The notes: a model not told the origin generated them from the letters alone. 64,000 nucleotides of DNA from CAJBVG01 sp943371425 (GCA_943371425.1 CALRUR010000006.1:122541-186540), one strand, 5' to 3'; numbered from the stretch's first letter, positions 27,118-36,099 are shown. Translations and numbers: made by a program.

Positions 27118-27654
27118 TTATTTCGACATTAATACAGAGTCTAATCTACGCATATTGCCATCAATATCTTCTTTCAACATTTTTTCAACCATTGGCAACA
27201 TTACATTCATTGGGAATGGCATTTTACTTCTGAAACCGTTCGTAACTTTAGTATGTGTACTGTCTATGGCTTCAAATGTAGTATAGGCGGTATCTGTAGC
27301 TTCAAATGGAATTTTAAAACGCAATTCATAATCGATGCGCTTATTTTCTTCCATTGAGATTATTTCTTGTTGCCCTACTCCAACCTCATCCATTTCACTC
27401 TCCCATGATGAGTAAGCACCAACTGTACCATCGGTACCTACATAACTAACTTTTACATTCGGGTCTAACATAACCCATTTGCTATAATATTTTTGGTTCT
27501 CGATTATTTTTACAAATTCATACACTTCAGAAACTGGTTTGTTAATAATTATTTCCGATTCGAGATTCATTTTTTTGGGTAATACTGCTGCAACAATTAA
27601 AATAATTGCTACAACACCTAGTACTACGAAAAGTAAAATTTTTAGAATTTTCAT
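27118..27654 (-). CDS. SRPBCC (START-like) domain protein with N-terminal membrane anchor
   Basis: A 178-residue protein. One hydrophobic segment (residues ~4-25) is followed by an SRPBCC/polyketide-cyclase fold: INKPVSEVYEFVKIIENQKYYSKW, then GTVGAYSSWESE and the C-terminal helix. The fold binds hydrophobic ligands, and the anchor would hold it at the membrane. It is first in the five-gene operon, 83 bases after the porin gene on the same strand. Confidence 0.8.
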   Translation of the reverse strand: MKILKILLFVVLGVVAIILIVAAVLPKKMNLESEIIINKPVSEVYEFVKIIENQKYYSKWVMLDPNVKVSYVGTDGTVGAYSSWESEMDEVGVGQQEIISMEENKRIDYELRFKIPFEATDTAYTTFEAIDSTHTKVTNGFRSKMPFPMNVMLPMVEKMLKEDIDGNMRRLDSVLMSK

Positions 27655-27737
27655 ATTATTGGGGGTTTTGGTTAATTAAAGTTAAAACTTATTTTCGAAG
27701 AATTGAGTATTTGAAATTCCGAAACATCGAAAATGTG

Positions 27738-29054
27738 CTAAAACCTAAATATGCTCGAAAAAATTAATCGATTCTCGTCTTTTACCAAATCTGCCACATA
27801 ATTTGATGGATTTCCAATAGGAGCATTCCATCCATTTGCAGATGTTAGCCCTCCTCTGCCCGAAAAATAGGGCACAGAAGCATGTCTGCTCACGTATTCT
27901 AATCCAAAAGTGGTGTACTCATTTGGCATAAATTGAAATCCTGCCGAAACATCCCAGCTTTCAAATATATCGCCAGGGTTTTGAGTTAAAATTCCATTTC
28001 CACTTGGGAGCAGCGCTAAATATCTTCCGGGGTTGTTTAAATAACCACCACCAGTGGTTAATGCCCATTGTTGTTTTTTACCTAACCAAAATCTATTGTA
28101 AAACATCCAACTTACAAAATTTTGTTCGGGTAATTTATTTTCACCAAAAGCACTTACCCCTCCACCTTTTTCAAAACCAATATCTGCAGTAACTGAAAAG
28201 GCTGCTTTAGATATAAATTTATTTTTGTTCTGAATGTATCGAACTAATACACTATTATCCGAATGAAATCTTGTTCTATCGGTATTGTTTGGTGTGTCCC
28301 AACCTACATAACTACTTGTTACCATCGATATCCATTCTTTTGGGCGCCACATTAATTGGTATCCTACTCCAGGTCGCTCATTAAACATGGCATAAGTTTG
28401 CCATCCATTTATTAACCATACTTCTACTTTTAATTTTTCTGTAGGAAATGCTTGCAATCTTGCACCTGTAAAAAACCAAGGAGTATTGTCGCTTGTAAAA
28501 GATGGCTGGTAATTCCAATTCTCAAAATTATTATAAGATAATAATCCAACGTATGATTTAAAAATTCCGAAATCTATATTTACACCATGCATTTTATTTA
28601 AATGTATTCCTGCATATCCTTCCGTTACATATCTTAATGCAGTGTACAAATCAAACTGACCGCGCAGTGGTGTATTATCATTTCTTGGAATTCCAGTGGC
28701 ACGAGATCCAAATTGCAACATTAACTTTGCTCTTGCACCACTTTTAGGTTCTTGCAATTCTGCTCCTGCTTCAATGTAAGATAGATTAAACTCATTACTT
28801 CTAAAAGTAGCGGTACTTCCGGAATTGGTATGATCAATAGGCCTGTTAAACGAATAATTATAATTCATATCCATAGTTAAACCACCTGTTATGTATTTAC
28901 CTTTTAACAGTGATTGTGCTTGCCTGTTGTTTCCTTGTAGCCAAGTAAAATCTCCCCAAGCAAAAGGCTCTGCTTTAATGCTATCATTTTGAGCATTGGT
29001 GTTTATTGTAAATACTGTAAATAGTATTACAAATAAATTTCTTTTTTTATTCAT
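27738..29054 (-). CDS. Outer-membrane beta-barrel porin (OmpL/BBP2-like)
   Basis: About 438 residues. The signal peptide MNKKRNLFVILFTVFTINTNAQ is followed by a beta-barrel: alternating aromatic strands, WGDFTWLQGN near the N-terminus and a C-terminal strand ending RLIFSSIFRF with terminal Phe. It resembles the putative beta-barrel porin-2 group. The start ATG at 29054 was chosen because it begins the signal peptide and overlaps the kup stop as ATGA. It is likely translationally coupled to kup, so it may serve K+ or counter-ion passage; this is inference. Confidence 0.78.
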   Translation of the reverse strand: MNKKRNLFVILFTVFTINTNAQNDSIKAEPFAWGDFTWLQGNNRQAQSLLKGKYITGGLTMDMNYNYSFNRPIDHTNSGSTATFRSNEFNLSYIEAGAELQEPKSGARAKLMLQFGSRATGIPRNDNTPLRGQFDLYTALRYVTEGYAGIHLNKMHGVNIDFGIFKSYVGLLSYNNFENWNYQPSFTSDNTPWFFTGARLQAFPTEKLKVEVWLINGWQTYAMFNERPGVGYQLMWRPKEWISMVTSSYVGWDTPNNTDRTRFHSDNSVLVRYIQNKNKFISKAAFSVTADIGFEKGGGVSAFGENKLPEQNFVSWMFYNRFWLGKKQQWALTTGGGYLNNPGRYLALLPSGNGILTQNPGDIFESWDVSAGFQFMPNEYTTFGLEYVSRHASVPYFSGRGGLTSANGWNAPIGNPSNYVADLVKDENRLIFSSIFRF

Positions 29055-30985
29055 TGTATTCTTTTTAAATGTATTTGCGGTGGAGTTTGGTATACAAGTG
29101 GTACATGTTCTATTTGAACATCGCACTTATCTAATCCAAAAGCTTTTTCATCTCTTTGTCCGAGTTTCTTAAGAATGAAGTAAGTGTTAAGCAGAATGCC
29201 TTCTTTTAAAGAGAATTCGTTTTCTACTGATAAGAATTTTTCTATGACAATAAATTTAAAATCTATTTCATTGGTATATACTGAATTTTTACTACCATCA
29301 ATTTTATTGGTATTTATTAATTCTTGAATTATATTTTTGAAATACAATTCTGATTTCGGTTGTATTCTAAATCCTATATAAATATTTATTTTGATGATTT
29401 TGCCTTCCACTAATTCCGAAACATCATAATTTAATGTATAAGGCTGCTCCGTTCTATGAATGTGTAAGAACCAATAACAATCAGCTCGTTTAGGTTTAGT
29501 AGCTAGAATCGATTTTATAATTTTTTCTTCTATTTCATGACGATTGTTTGCTTTAGTAAGGTATATGAGGTGGGTACTATATTTCTGTATAGATTCATCT
29601 TTACTTAATTGGTGTATTAATGAACTGTACTCCCCAACCTCTACAAACTTTGTAAGTTTATTATTTATTTTCCGTGCATAATACCAAATGTACATGGTAA
29701 GAAAAATGAATAATTCAAAGAATAAAAACATCCAACGTTCTTTTATTTTAGCAATGTTTGCAATAAAGAAGGAGATCTCCACCGTTCCAAAAATTAGAAT
29801 AATAATGGCAACTACAATTGGATTCCATTTTAATTTATAAACTAAGAAATAACTTAGCAAAACGGTTGTCATTAGCATTGCTACAGTTATTGAAAATCCA
29901 TATGCCGCTTCCATGTGTGTAGAACTTTTGAAATATAAAATCATTAGCACACAACCAAACCATAAAATACTATTTACACTTGGAATGTATATTTGGCCTT
30001 TACTTTCTGAAGGTTGCCTAACTGCAACTCTAGGCCAAAAATTCATATTCATGGCTTCACTTATCAAAGTAAAACTTCCACTAATTAATGCTTGCGAAGC
30101 AATTATAGTTGCAGAGGTTGCTACAGTAATTCCAATCATTAGAAACCATGCGGGCATTAATTCATAAAAAGGATTCCTACCATCCAGTGTATTACCATGT
30201 TGATTAAGCAACCAAACAGCTTGACCAAGATAATTTACAACCAAACATATTTTTACAAATGTCCATGTTATTCTAATATTCTCTCTGCCGCAATGCCCTA
30301 AGTCGGAGTATAGCGCTTCGGCACCTGTAGTAGCTAAAAAAACAGCACCCAAAATCCAAAAGCCTTGAGGGTATTCTATTAATAGTTTTATAGCATAGTA
30401 CGGATTTAATGAACTTAAAATAGCAGGGTATTGTAATATGTAATGCATGCCTAAAGCGAATAGCATGCTGAACCAAATTACCATTACTGGACCAAATACT
30501 ACGCCCACTTTTTGTGTTCCAAAACGTTGAGCAAAAAATAAAATAGATAGTATTATTATTACAATAGGTACTGTTGGCAAGTGTGCCAAGGATGGAACTA
30601 AACTTAATCCCTCCACCGCCGATGCTACTGAAATAGGTGGAGTAATAATTCCATCCGCAAGTAAGGTAGTAGCACCTATAATGGTTGGTATAACTAGCTT
30701 TTTACTGTATCTCCTAACAAGTGCATATAATGAGAAAATTCCACCTTCACCATCGTTATCAGCTTTTAATGTTAACCATATGTATTTTATAGTGGTTTGT
30801 AAAACTAAGGTCCAAAAGATACAAGAGATTCCGCCGTAAACTAAATTTGTACTAATTATTTTTTCGCCTATAATGGCTTTGAAAACATATAATGGACTGG
30901 TGCCAATATCACCATAAATTATACCTAATGCAACTAATAGGGAAGCTGCTGTTATTTTTGATTTGTTTGATTTTGCTTCTAACAT
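29051..30985 (-). CDS. kup: Kup-type potassium uptake permease
   Basis: A 644-residue K+/H+ symporter. The N-terminal LGIIYGDIGTSPLYVFKA signature, the DNDGEGGIFSLYALVRR block and twelve spans (to ~430) are followed by a cytoplasmic C-terminal domain. It imports K+ under low-K+ or acidic conditions. It sits 76 bases after a KdpE-like regulator gene and overlaps the porin gene. The upstream gap holds TTATAAAG words that also occur before the kinase gene. Confidence 0.95.
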   Translation of the reverse strand: MLEAKSNKSKITAASLLVALGIIYGDIGTSPLYVFKAIIGEKIISTNLVYGGISCIFWTLVLQTTIKYIWLTLKADNDGEGGIFSLYALVRRYSKKLVIPTIIGATTLLADGIITPPISVASAVEGLSLVPSLAHLPTVPIVIIILSILFFAQRFGTQKVGVVFGPVMVIWFSMLFALGMHYILQYPAILSSLNPYYAIKLLIEYPQGFWILGAVFLATTGAEALYSDLGHCGRENIRITWTFVKICLVVNYLGQAVWLLNQHGNTLDGRNPFYELMPAWFLMIGITVATSATIIASQALISGSFTLISEAMNMNFWPRVAVRQPSESKGQIYIPSVNSILWFGCVLMILYFKSSTHMEAAYGFSITVAMLMTTVLLSYFLVYKLKWNPIVVAIIILIFGTVEISFFIANIAKIKERWMFLFFELFIFLTMYIWYYARKINNKLTKFVEVGEYSSLIHQLSKDESIQKYSTHLIYLTKANNRHEIEEKIIKSILATKPKRADCYWFLHIHRTEQPYTLNYDVSELVEGKIIKINIYIGFRIQPKSELYFKNIIQELINTNKIDGSKNSVYTNEIDFKFIVIEKFLSVENEFSLKEGILLNTYFILKKLGQRDEKAFGLDKCDVQIEHVPLVYQTPPQIHLKRIQ

Positions 30986-31017
30986 AATGAAGCAAATATC
31001 CTGAGATGTTTATTGGT

Positions 31018-31062
31018 GTTTTATAAAGAAACTTGAGGAAGTATAAATATTTTATAAAGATT
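31018..31062 (-). promoter_or_regulatory. Candidate operator upstream of kup
   Basis: The minus strand carries CTTTATAAAA twice about 32 bases apart (31050-31059 and 31018-31027) with TTTATACTT between them (31039-31047). The CTTTATAA word also occurs before the kinase gene at 32831-32838. I recall TTTATACTT as part of the E. coli KdpE site. Binding by the neighbouring regulator is inference. Confidence 0.35.
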
Positions 31063-31738
31063 AATTGAATCGATACCCAATACCACTTGCTGTAATAATG
31101 TATGTAGGCTTATTCGGATTTACCTCTATCTTTTTTCTGAGCTGCGCTATAAATACTCGAAGGTACTGAGTCTCGTTTGCATAAGTCAATCCCCATATTT
31201 CTTTTAATAAATATTGATGAGTTAGCACTTTGCCCTCATTTTTTGCCATTAATACAAACAAATTATATTCTGTACTTGTTAGTTTTACTTCAATATTATT
31301 ACGTTTTACAATTCTTGCATTTAAATCAATTTCTAACTCATCAATAATAATATTAATACTATTTTCAGAATGGCTATTTCTTTTAATTGCGGAACGAATT
31401 CTGGCCAATAATTCTCCAGATCTAAATGGTTTAGTTAAATAATCAGTTGCTCCATTATCTAATGCATTTACAATGTTGTTTTCATCGTCTTCAACAGATA
31501 AGATAATAATAGATTTTTGATACCATTCTCTTAATTTTTTTAATACTTCATGTCCGTTTATATCTGGCAAACCTATATCTAATAAAATTAAATCCGGAGG
31601 ATGTGTAGCGGCTAGTATAATACCTTCTTTGCCTGTACTTGCTGTATTCACCTTGTAATCATTACTCTCCAATGTAATTTCCAATAGTTTCCGAATAGAT
31701 GGCTCATCGTCAATTATTAAAATTTCAGCCTTATTCAT
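31061..31738 (-). CDS. OmpR/KdpE-type response regulator
   Basis: A 225-residue regulator. The receiver domain has acidic pair Asp10-Asp11, phospho-acceptor Asp54 in LILLDIGLPD and Lys in YLTKPFRSGE. The winged-helix DNA-binding domain (~130-225) ends in the typical KPTYIITASGIGYRF. It is most similar in pattern to KdpE. It overlaps the upstream kinase gene by 8 bases and precedes kup, so K+ transport genes are the likely targets. No kdpFABC is present in the window. Confidence 0.9.
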   Translation of the reverse strand: MNKAEILIIDDEPSIRKLLEITLESNDYKVNTASTGKEGIILAATHPPDLILLDIGLPDINGHEVLKKLREWYQKSIIILSVEDDENNIVNALDNGATDYLTKPFRSGELLARIRSAIKRNSHSENSINIIIDELEIDLNARIVKRNNIEVKLTSTEYNLFVLMAKNEGKVLTHQYLLKEIWGLTYANETQYLRVFIAQLRKKIEVNPNKPTYIITASGIGYRFN

Positions 31739-32798
31739 TTTTAATATTTTTTATATAACTCGTTTCAATTGGCATATTAATATTAAAACTACATCCTTTT
31801 TTCTCTCTATTAAAAACAGAAATTGTACCATTGTGTGCATCAACAAAACCTTTCACAATGTATAATCCTAAACCTGTTCCACCAGTTTTACTATTTGCTA
31901 AGCGATAAAACTTTTCAAAAACATGTTGTAAATGTTCTTCAGGTATACCTGGTCCTTCATCAGTAATCATTAAACTTAATTCTTTGTTTTCAATACTAGT
32001 TTCAATAAGAATGGTACTATTGTTCTCAGAATATAAAATGGCATTGTAAATTATGTTATGTATAATTTGTTCGAATATACCTGCGTCAATTTTTACTAAC
32101 GGAAGTTCTTCATGAGGAATGAAAATAATTTTATGTTCTGTTTTTTCTTTTAAATGTTCTATGCTCGAAAAAATTAATTCGTTTATATCCGTCCAATCTT
32201 TATGTAATTTCAACATCCCATTTTCTATTCTACTCATGTTAAGTAAATTTTCTACTTGCCTATTTAAACGAATACTAGCCATTTCAATTTCAGTTAGTAA
32301 TTCTTTCTTATGTTGAGGATTGAGTTTTGTGTCATTCTCCTTTAAAGTGTCTACCCCTGCAAGTATCGTAGATATTGGTGTTTTAAGTTCATGAGACAAG
32401 GAGTTTAATAAAGTATTATAAAGTTTGATACTTTTTTCTTGTTCGTCTTTTTCACGAGCTTTATTTTCTTGTTCTCTGATTTTGATGGTAAGAACTGCAT
32501 TAATTATTGCAATAACAAAGTACATCAGAAACATCAACAAATCTTCGGTGGTATAAATATGAAAAGTGAATAAGGGAGGTATGAAGAAGAAATTCCAGAT
32601 GCAAGCACTCAATAATGCAGAGAACATAACTGGTAAAATCTCAAAAAACATAGCAAGAATGCTTACTGTAAATAATAGAATTAATGCTACTACTTTGTAA
32701 CCAATAAATGGGCTAATAAGATAGCACAGTATAGAAACGATAACTACTAAGGTTAAACTAATAATCCACTGATAGGATATGGGAACTTTTGTTTTCAT
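31731..32798 (-). CDS. Short KdpD-like sensor histidine kinase
   Basis: A 355-residue kinase. Four membrane spans of the DUF4118 type occupy residues ~10-105, with the FFFIPPLFTFHIYTTEDLLMF signature typical of KdpD. A short linker, then the HisKA box with His136 in LNSLSHELKTPIS, and an HATPase domain with N, G1 (TDEGPGIPEEHL) and G2 (GGTGLGLYIVKGF) boxes follow. The large N-terminal KdpD and USP domains of E. coli KdpD are missing, so its input differs. Paired with the overlapping response regulator. Confidence 0.92.
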   Translation of the reverse strand: MKTKVPISYQWIISLTLVVIVSILCYLISPFIGYKVVALILLFTVSILAMFFEILPVMFSALLSACIWNFFFIPPLFTFHIYTTEDLLMFLMYFVIAIINAVLTIKIREQENKAREKDEQEKSIKLYNTLLNSLSHELKTPISTILAGVDTLKENDTKLNPQHKKELLTEIEMASIRLNRQVENLLNMSRIENGMLKLHKDWTDINELIFSSIEHLKEKTEHKIIFIPHEELPLVKIDAGIFEQIIHNIIYNAILYSENNSTILIETSIENKELSLMITDEGPGIPEEHLQHVFEKFYRLANSKTGGTGLGLYIVKGFVDAHNGTISVFNREKKGCSFNINMPIETSYIKNIKNE

Positions 32799-32828
32799 GC
32801 TCTTAAATCGGAAGCAAGTTAGCCCAAG

Positions 32829-32851
32829 TATTATAAAGATTTTATAAAATT
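32829..32851 (-). promoter_or_regulatory. TTATAAAG words upstream of the KdpD-like kinase
   Basis: TTATAAAGAT followed directly by TTTATAAAAT, 33-52 bases before the kinase ATG. TTATAAAGATT also occurs at 31052-31062 upstream of kup, which would suit auto-regulation and target regulation by one factor. Confidence 0.3.
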
Positions 32852-32859
32852 TAATCAGA

Positions 32860-33474
32860 TCAATCTCTTACTTCTTCCACAACTTCCGTAGCACTTTTCA
32901 ATCGGCCAGCTTTATAGAAGTATCGTCGGTAATAATCTTCACGCAAATCAGAAACAATTACGCCAGAAGAGGTAGATGCATGTACAAACTTATTATTACC
33001 TAAATAAACTCCCACATGTGATACTTGCCCACGCCTTATTCTAAAAAAAACCAAATCGCCTTCTTTCATCTCTTCTTTAGAAATTGGGTTGGTCATTTTA
33101 TACATACTTCTTGAATCACGCGGCAGACTTCTTTTATATACATTCTCATATATAACACCCGTAAAACCAGAACAGTCTATTCCTTTTTTGGTCTCGCCAC
33201 CAAATCTGTAACGTGTACCCAACCACTCGTACATCTGATAGTATAGTTCTAAATTTGCAGAAGTATCTATATTTAAACCTGTTTTTTGTGCATGAAATTG
33301 AAAACGTAAGGTGTCCGGATCTAGTACTCCTTTGTCTTTAACTACTTCTTTCTCTGCTATATCGGGTAATTTATACTTACGGTTTTTGGTTTTTCCAAAT
33401 TGAGCGAAACCGAACTGCTGTCCAATGCACATCATCAAAATAACTAAAAAAGCAGCTTTAAATCCTCTATTCAT
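32860..33474 (-). CDS. NlpC/P60 family cell-wall endopeptidase (C40)
   Basis: About 204 residues with a signal peptide (MNRGFKAAFLVILMMCIGQQFGFAQ). The NlpC/P60 domain has the nucleophile Cys in KKGIDCSGFTGVIY and His in VSHVGVYLGNNKFVHAST. It probably cuts D-gamma-Glu-mDAP bonds in periplasmic peptidoglycan. The start at 33474 is preceded by GGAGGAG with 9 bases between, a strong Shine-Dalgarno that is rare in this phylum. The longer reading frame to 33555 would bury the signal peptide. Confidence 0.9.
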   Translation of the reverse strand: MNRGFKAAFLVILMMCIGQQFGFAQFGKTKNRKYKLPDIAEKEVVKDKGVLDPDTLRFQFHAQKTGLNIDTSANLELYYQMYEWLGTRYRFGGETKKGIDCSGFTGVIYENVYKRSLPRDSRSMYKMTNPISKEEMKEGDLVFFRIRRGQVSHVGVYLGNNKFVHASTSSGVIVSDLREDYYRRYFYKAGRLKSATEVVEEVRD

Positions 33475-33483
33475 GTATAAAAT

Positions 33484-33490
33484 CTCCTCC
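33484..33490 (-). promoter_or_regulatory. Strong Shine-Dalgarno before the NlpC/P60 gene
   Basis: The minus strand reads GGAGGAG, 9 bases before the ATG at 33474. Most genes in this window have no such sequence, so this one stands out and settles the start codon. Confidence 0.7.
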
Positions 33491-33654
33491 AAGGATTTCA
33501 AAAATACGCATCTTTCTTTAAAAATCCGACTCTTAGCTAAGTGTAAAAGGTACACTAATAAAAAATGCCAATTTTAGCCTTATTTTTAAATATTTTTCGC
33601 ATTTTAGAACTCTGTAAGAATTGCAGTAAGATTTACTTTTTAGCATTTTATTAA

Positions 33655-33662
33655 TAGATTTG
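33655..33662 (+). promoter_or_regulatory. Candidate -7 element for pdhA
   Basis: TAGATTTG matches TAnnTTTG, 27 bases before the pdhA ATG at 33689. Confidence 0.5.
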
Positions 33663-33688
33663 CGATTCTATTGCATAAACAAAAAAAT

Positions 33689-34681
33689 ATGGCAGTTAAG
33701 ATTACAAAAGAAACTTATTTAAACTGGTACGAATCAATGTTATTGATGCGTAAGTTCGAGGAAAGAGCTGGGCAGTTATATGGTCAACAAAAAATACGTG
33801 GTTTTTGCCATTTATATATTGGGCAAGAAGCAGTGGTTGCAGGTGCAATGTCTATATTAAGAAAAGAAGATGGAATGATTACTGCATACCGCGATCATGC
33901 ACATGCCATTGCAAAAGGGGTTACTCCAAATGCTGTGATGGCCGAATTATACGGTAAAGTTACCGGATGCTCTAAAGGTAAAGGTGGCTCGATGCATATG
34001 TTTGATGCTGAATGTAATTTCTTCGGCGGACATGGTATTGTTGGCGGACAAATTCCACTAGGTGCAGGTATTGCTTTTGCAGAACAATATAAAGGAACAG
34101 ATAATGTTTGCGTTTGTTATATGGGTGATGGTGCAGTGCGCCAAGGTGCATTAAACGAAACCTTTAACATGGCGATGCTTTGGAAATTGCCAGTGATTTT
34201 TATTTGCGAAAACAATGGTTATGCAATGGGAACTTCGGTATCTCGTACCACAAACATGACAGATATTTATAAAATCGGATTAGGTTTTGATATGCCATGC
34301 GCTCCAGTAGATGGTATGAGTTGTGAGGCAGTACACGGTGCAATGGACGAAGCAATTGATCGTGCTCGCAGAGGAGATGGACCAACCTTTTTAGAAATAA
34401 AAACATACAGATACAAAGGGCACTCTATGTCGGATCCGGCGAAATATCGTTCTAAAGATGAAGTGGAAGATTACAAACAAAAAGATCCAATTGAGCAGGT
34501 AAAAGCAACCATCTTGAAAAAGAAATATGCTGATGAAAAATGGTTAGAAGAAATTGATGCGAAAATAAAAGATATAGTAGAAGAGTCTGTAAAATTTGCA
34601 GAAGAGTCGCCATATCCAGAAGCTTCAGAATTATATACAGATGTATATGTTCAAAGCGACTATCCATATATAATGGACTAA
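33689..34681 (+). CDS. pdhA: Pyruvate dehydrogenase E1 component, alpha subunit
   Basis: A 330-residue thiamine-diphosphate enzyme subunit that decarboxylates pyruvate and loads acetyl on lipoyl-E2. Visible blocks are KGGSMHMFD near residue 105, the TPP motif GDGAVRQGALNETFNMAMLW, ICENNGYAMGTS, and the RYKGHSMSDPAKYR loop. Start ATG 33689 gives MAVKITKETY; the TTG at 33671 lies only 9 bases after the -7 element and is unlikely. pdhC follows after 122 bases; pdhB and lpd are not in the window. Confidence 0.96.
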   Translation: MAVKITKETYLNWYESMLLMRKFEERAGQLYGQQKIRGFCHLYIGQEAVVAGAMSILRKEDGMITAYRDHAHAIAKGVTPNAVMAELYGKVTGCSKGKGGSMHMFDAECNFFGGHGIVGGQIPLGAGIAFAEQYKGTDNVCVCYMGDGAVRQGALNETFNMAMLWKLPVIFICENNGYAMGTSVSRTTNMTDIYKIGLGFDMPCAPVDGMSCEAVHGAMDEAIDRARRGDGPTFLEIKTYRYKGHSMSDPAKYRSKDEVEDYKQKDPIEQVKATILKKKYADEKWLEEIDAKIKDIVEESVKFAEESPYPEASELYTDVYVQSDYPYIMD

Positions 34682-34709
34682 TAAAATTAATTAGGTAAAA
34701 AGAAATTGG

Positions 34710-34788
34710 GTTATTTAGTTGAACTTTCTTATTACACTATTTAACCAAAAACCTTAATAACCTAATAACTCAATAACTCAATAACAAT
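34710..34788. repeat. Octamer array, AATAAC word, between pdhA and pdhC
   Basis: AATAAC recurs at 34756, 34764, 34772 and 34780, an exact 8-base period. The region 34710-34750 holds degenerate complementary words (GGTTATTT, AGTTGAAC), so the gap could fold back on itself. It separates two genes of one complex. Confidence 0.65.
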
Positions 34789-34803
34789 TTAGAAATAAAA
34801 AAT

Positions 34804-36048
34804 ATGGCTGAAGTAGTAAGAATGCCTAAGATGAGCGATACCATGACCGAGGGGGTATTGGCTAAATGGCATAAAAAAGTTGGGGATAAAGTAAAGTCGG
34901 GAGATTTAGTTGCCGAAGTAGAAACGGATAAAGCAACCATGGATTTTGAATCGTTCCAAGAAGGAACGGTATTATATATTGGAGTAGAAGAAGGGAAAGC
35001 AGTTCCTGTTGATGGGATTATTGCAGTGTTTGGTAAGGAAGGTGAAGATTATAAAAGTTTATTAACGGATGCGCCTGCTAGTACAAAAGCTGAAGAAGTA
35101 GCACCAGCAAGTACTTCAACAAAAGCAGAAACGCCTGTTGCATCAACATCATCAGCTCCAGCTTCAACTTCATCAACTGATGCAAGAGTAAAAGCATCGC
35201 CTTTAGCTAAAAAATTAGCCGAAGAAAAAGGAATTGATTTATCACAAATAAAAGGTTCTGCAGAAAACGGAAGAATTATAAAGAAAGATGTAGAGAGTTT
35301 CCAACCTGGAGCAGCATCTTCATCAACAAAACAAAACACTATTTCTATACCAGCATTTGTTGGCCAAGAAAAATATACCGAAGTACCGGTTTCGCAAATG
35401 CGTAAAGTAATTGCAAAACGTTTAGCTGAAAGTAAATTCTCGGCTCCACATTTTTATTTAAAAATGACGGTTGACATGAGTGCTGCAATGGATGCGCGTA
35501 CTAAAATGAATGAGGTTGCACCAATCAAAATTTCATTTAACGATATCGTATTAAAAGCAGTTGCTGTTGCATTGAAACAACATCCAAATGTAAACTCATC
35601 ATGGTTAGGCGATAAAATTCGTTACAACGAACACGTAAACATTGGGGTTGCGGTTGCTGTAGAAGATGGTTTATTAGTTCCTGTAGTTAGATTTGCAGAT
35701 GGCAAATCATTGTCGCACATATCAGCAGAAGTTAAAGATTTCGCTCAAAAAGCAAAAGATAAAAAATTACAGCCAAGCGATTGGGAAGGTTCAACTTTTA
35801 CCATTTCGAACTTAGGTATGTTCGGCATCGACGAGTTCACTGCAATTATTAATCCACCAGATGCATGCATACTTGCTGTTGGCGGTATACAAGCAGTTCC
35901 GGTAGTTAAAAACGGACAAGTAGTACCCGGAAACATAATGAAACTTACCCTTTCATGCGATCATAGAGTTGTAGATGGAGCAACAGGTGCTGCATTTTTA
36001 CAAACACTTAAATCATTATTAGAAGAGCCAGTACGTTTATTGGTTTAA
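34804..36048 (+). CDS. pdhC: Dihydrolipoamide acetyltransferase, pyruvate dehydrogenase E2
   Basis: A 414-residue E2 protein. One lipoyl domain (1-80) carries Lys43 in VETDKATMDFES. An Ala/Ser/Thr-rich linker (~90-125), a peripheral-subunit-binding domain (~128-165, VKASPLAKKLAEEKGIDL) and the catalytic core ending in SCDHRVVDGATGAAFL (His387, Asp391) follow. It transfers acetyl to CoA and forms the core of the complex. A hairpin lies 14 bases after the stop. Confidence 0.96.
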   Translation: MAEVVRMPKMSDTMTEGVLAKWHKKVGDKVKSGDLVAEVETDKATMDFESFQEGTVLYIGVEEGKAVPVDGIIAVFGKEGEDYKSLLTDAPASTKAEEVAPASTSTKAETPVASTSSAPASTSSTDARVKASPLAKKLAEEKGIDLSQIKGSAENGRIIKKDVESFQPGAASSSTKQNTISIPAFVGQEKYTEVPVSQMRKVIAKRLAESKFSAPHFYLKMTVDMSAAMDARTKMNEVAPIKISFNDIVLKAVAVALKQHPNVNSSWLGDKIRYNEHVNIGVAVAVEDGLLVPVVRFADGKSLSHISAEVKDFAQKAKDKKLQPSDWEGSTFTISNLGMFGIDEFTAIINPPDACILAVGGIQAVPVVKNGQVVPGNIMKLTLSCDHRVVDGATGAAFLQTLKSLLEEPVRLLV

Positions 36049-36062
36049 TCTCCAAAGATTTT

Positions 36063-36099
36063 GCACAACCGATTTTAATATCTATACAATCGGTTGTGC
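36063..36099 (+). terminator. Hairpin after pdhC
   Basis: A perfect 12-bp stem (36063-36074 with 36088-36099) with a 13-base loop, 14 bases after the pdhC stop. There is no good T run after it, so termination strength is uncertain. Confidence 0.6.

Noticed and set aside
33671..33688. TTG start for pdhA at 33671
   Set aside because: It lies 9 bases after the candidate -7 element and adds residues not typical of the family; ATG 33689 fits.
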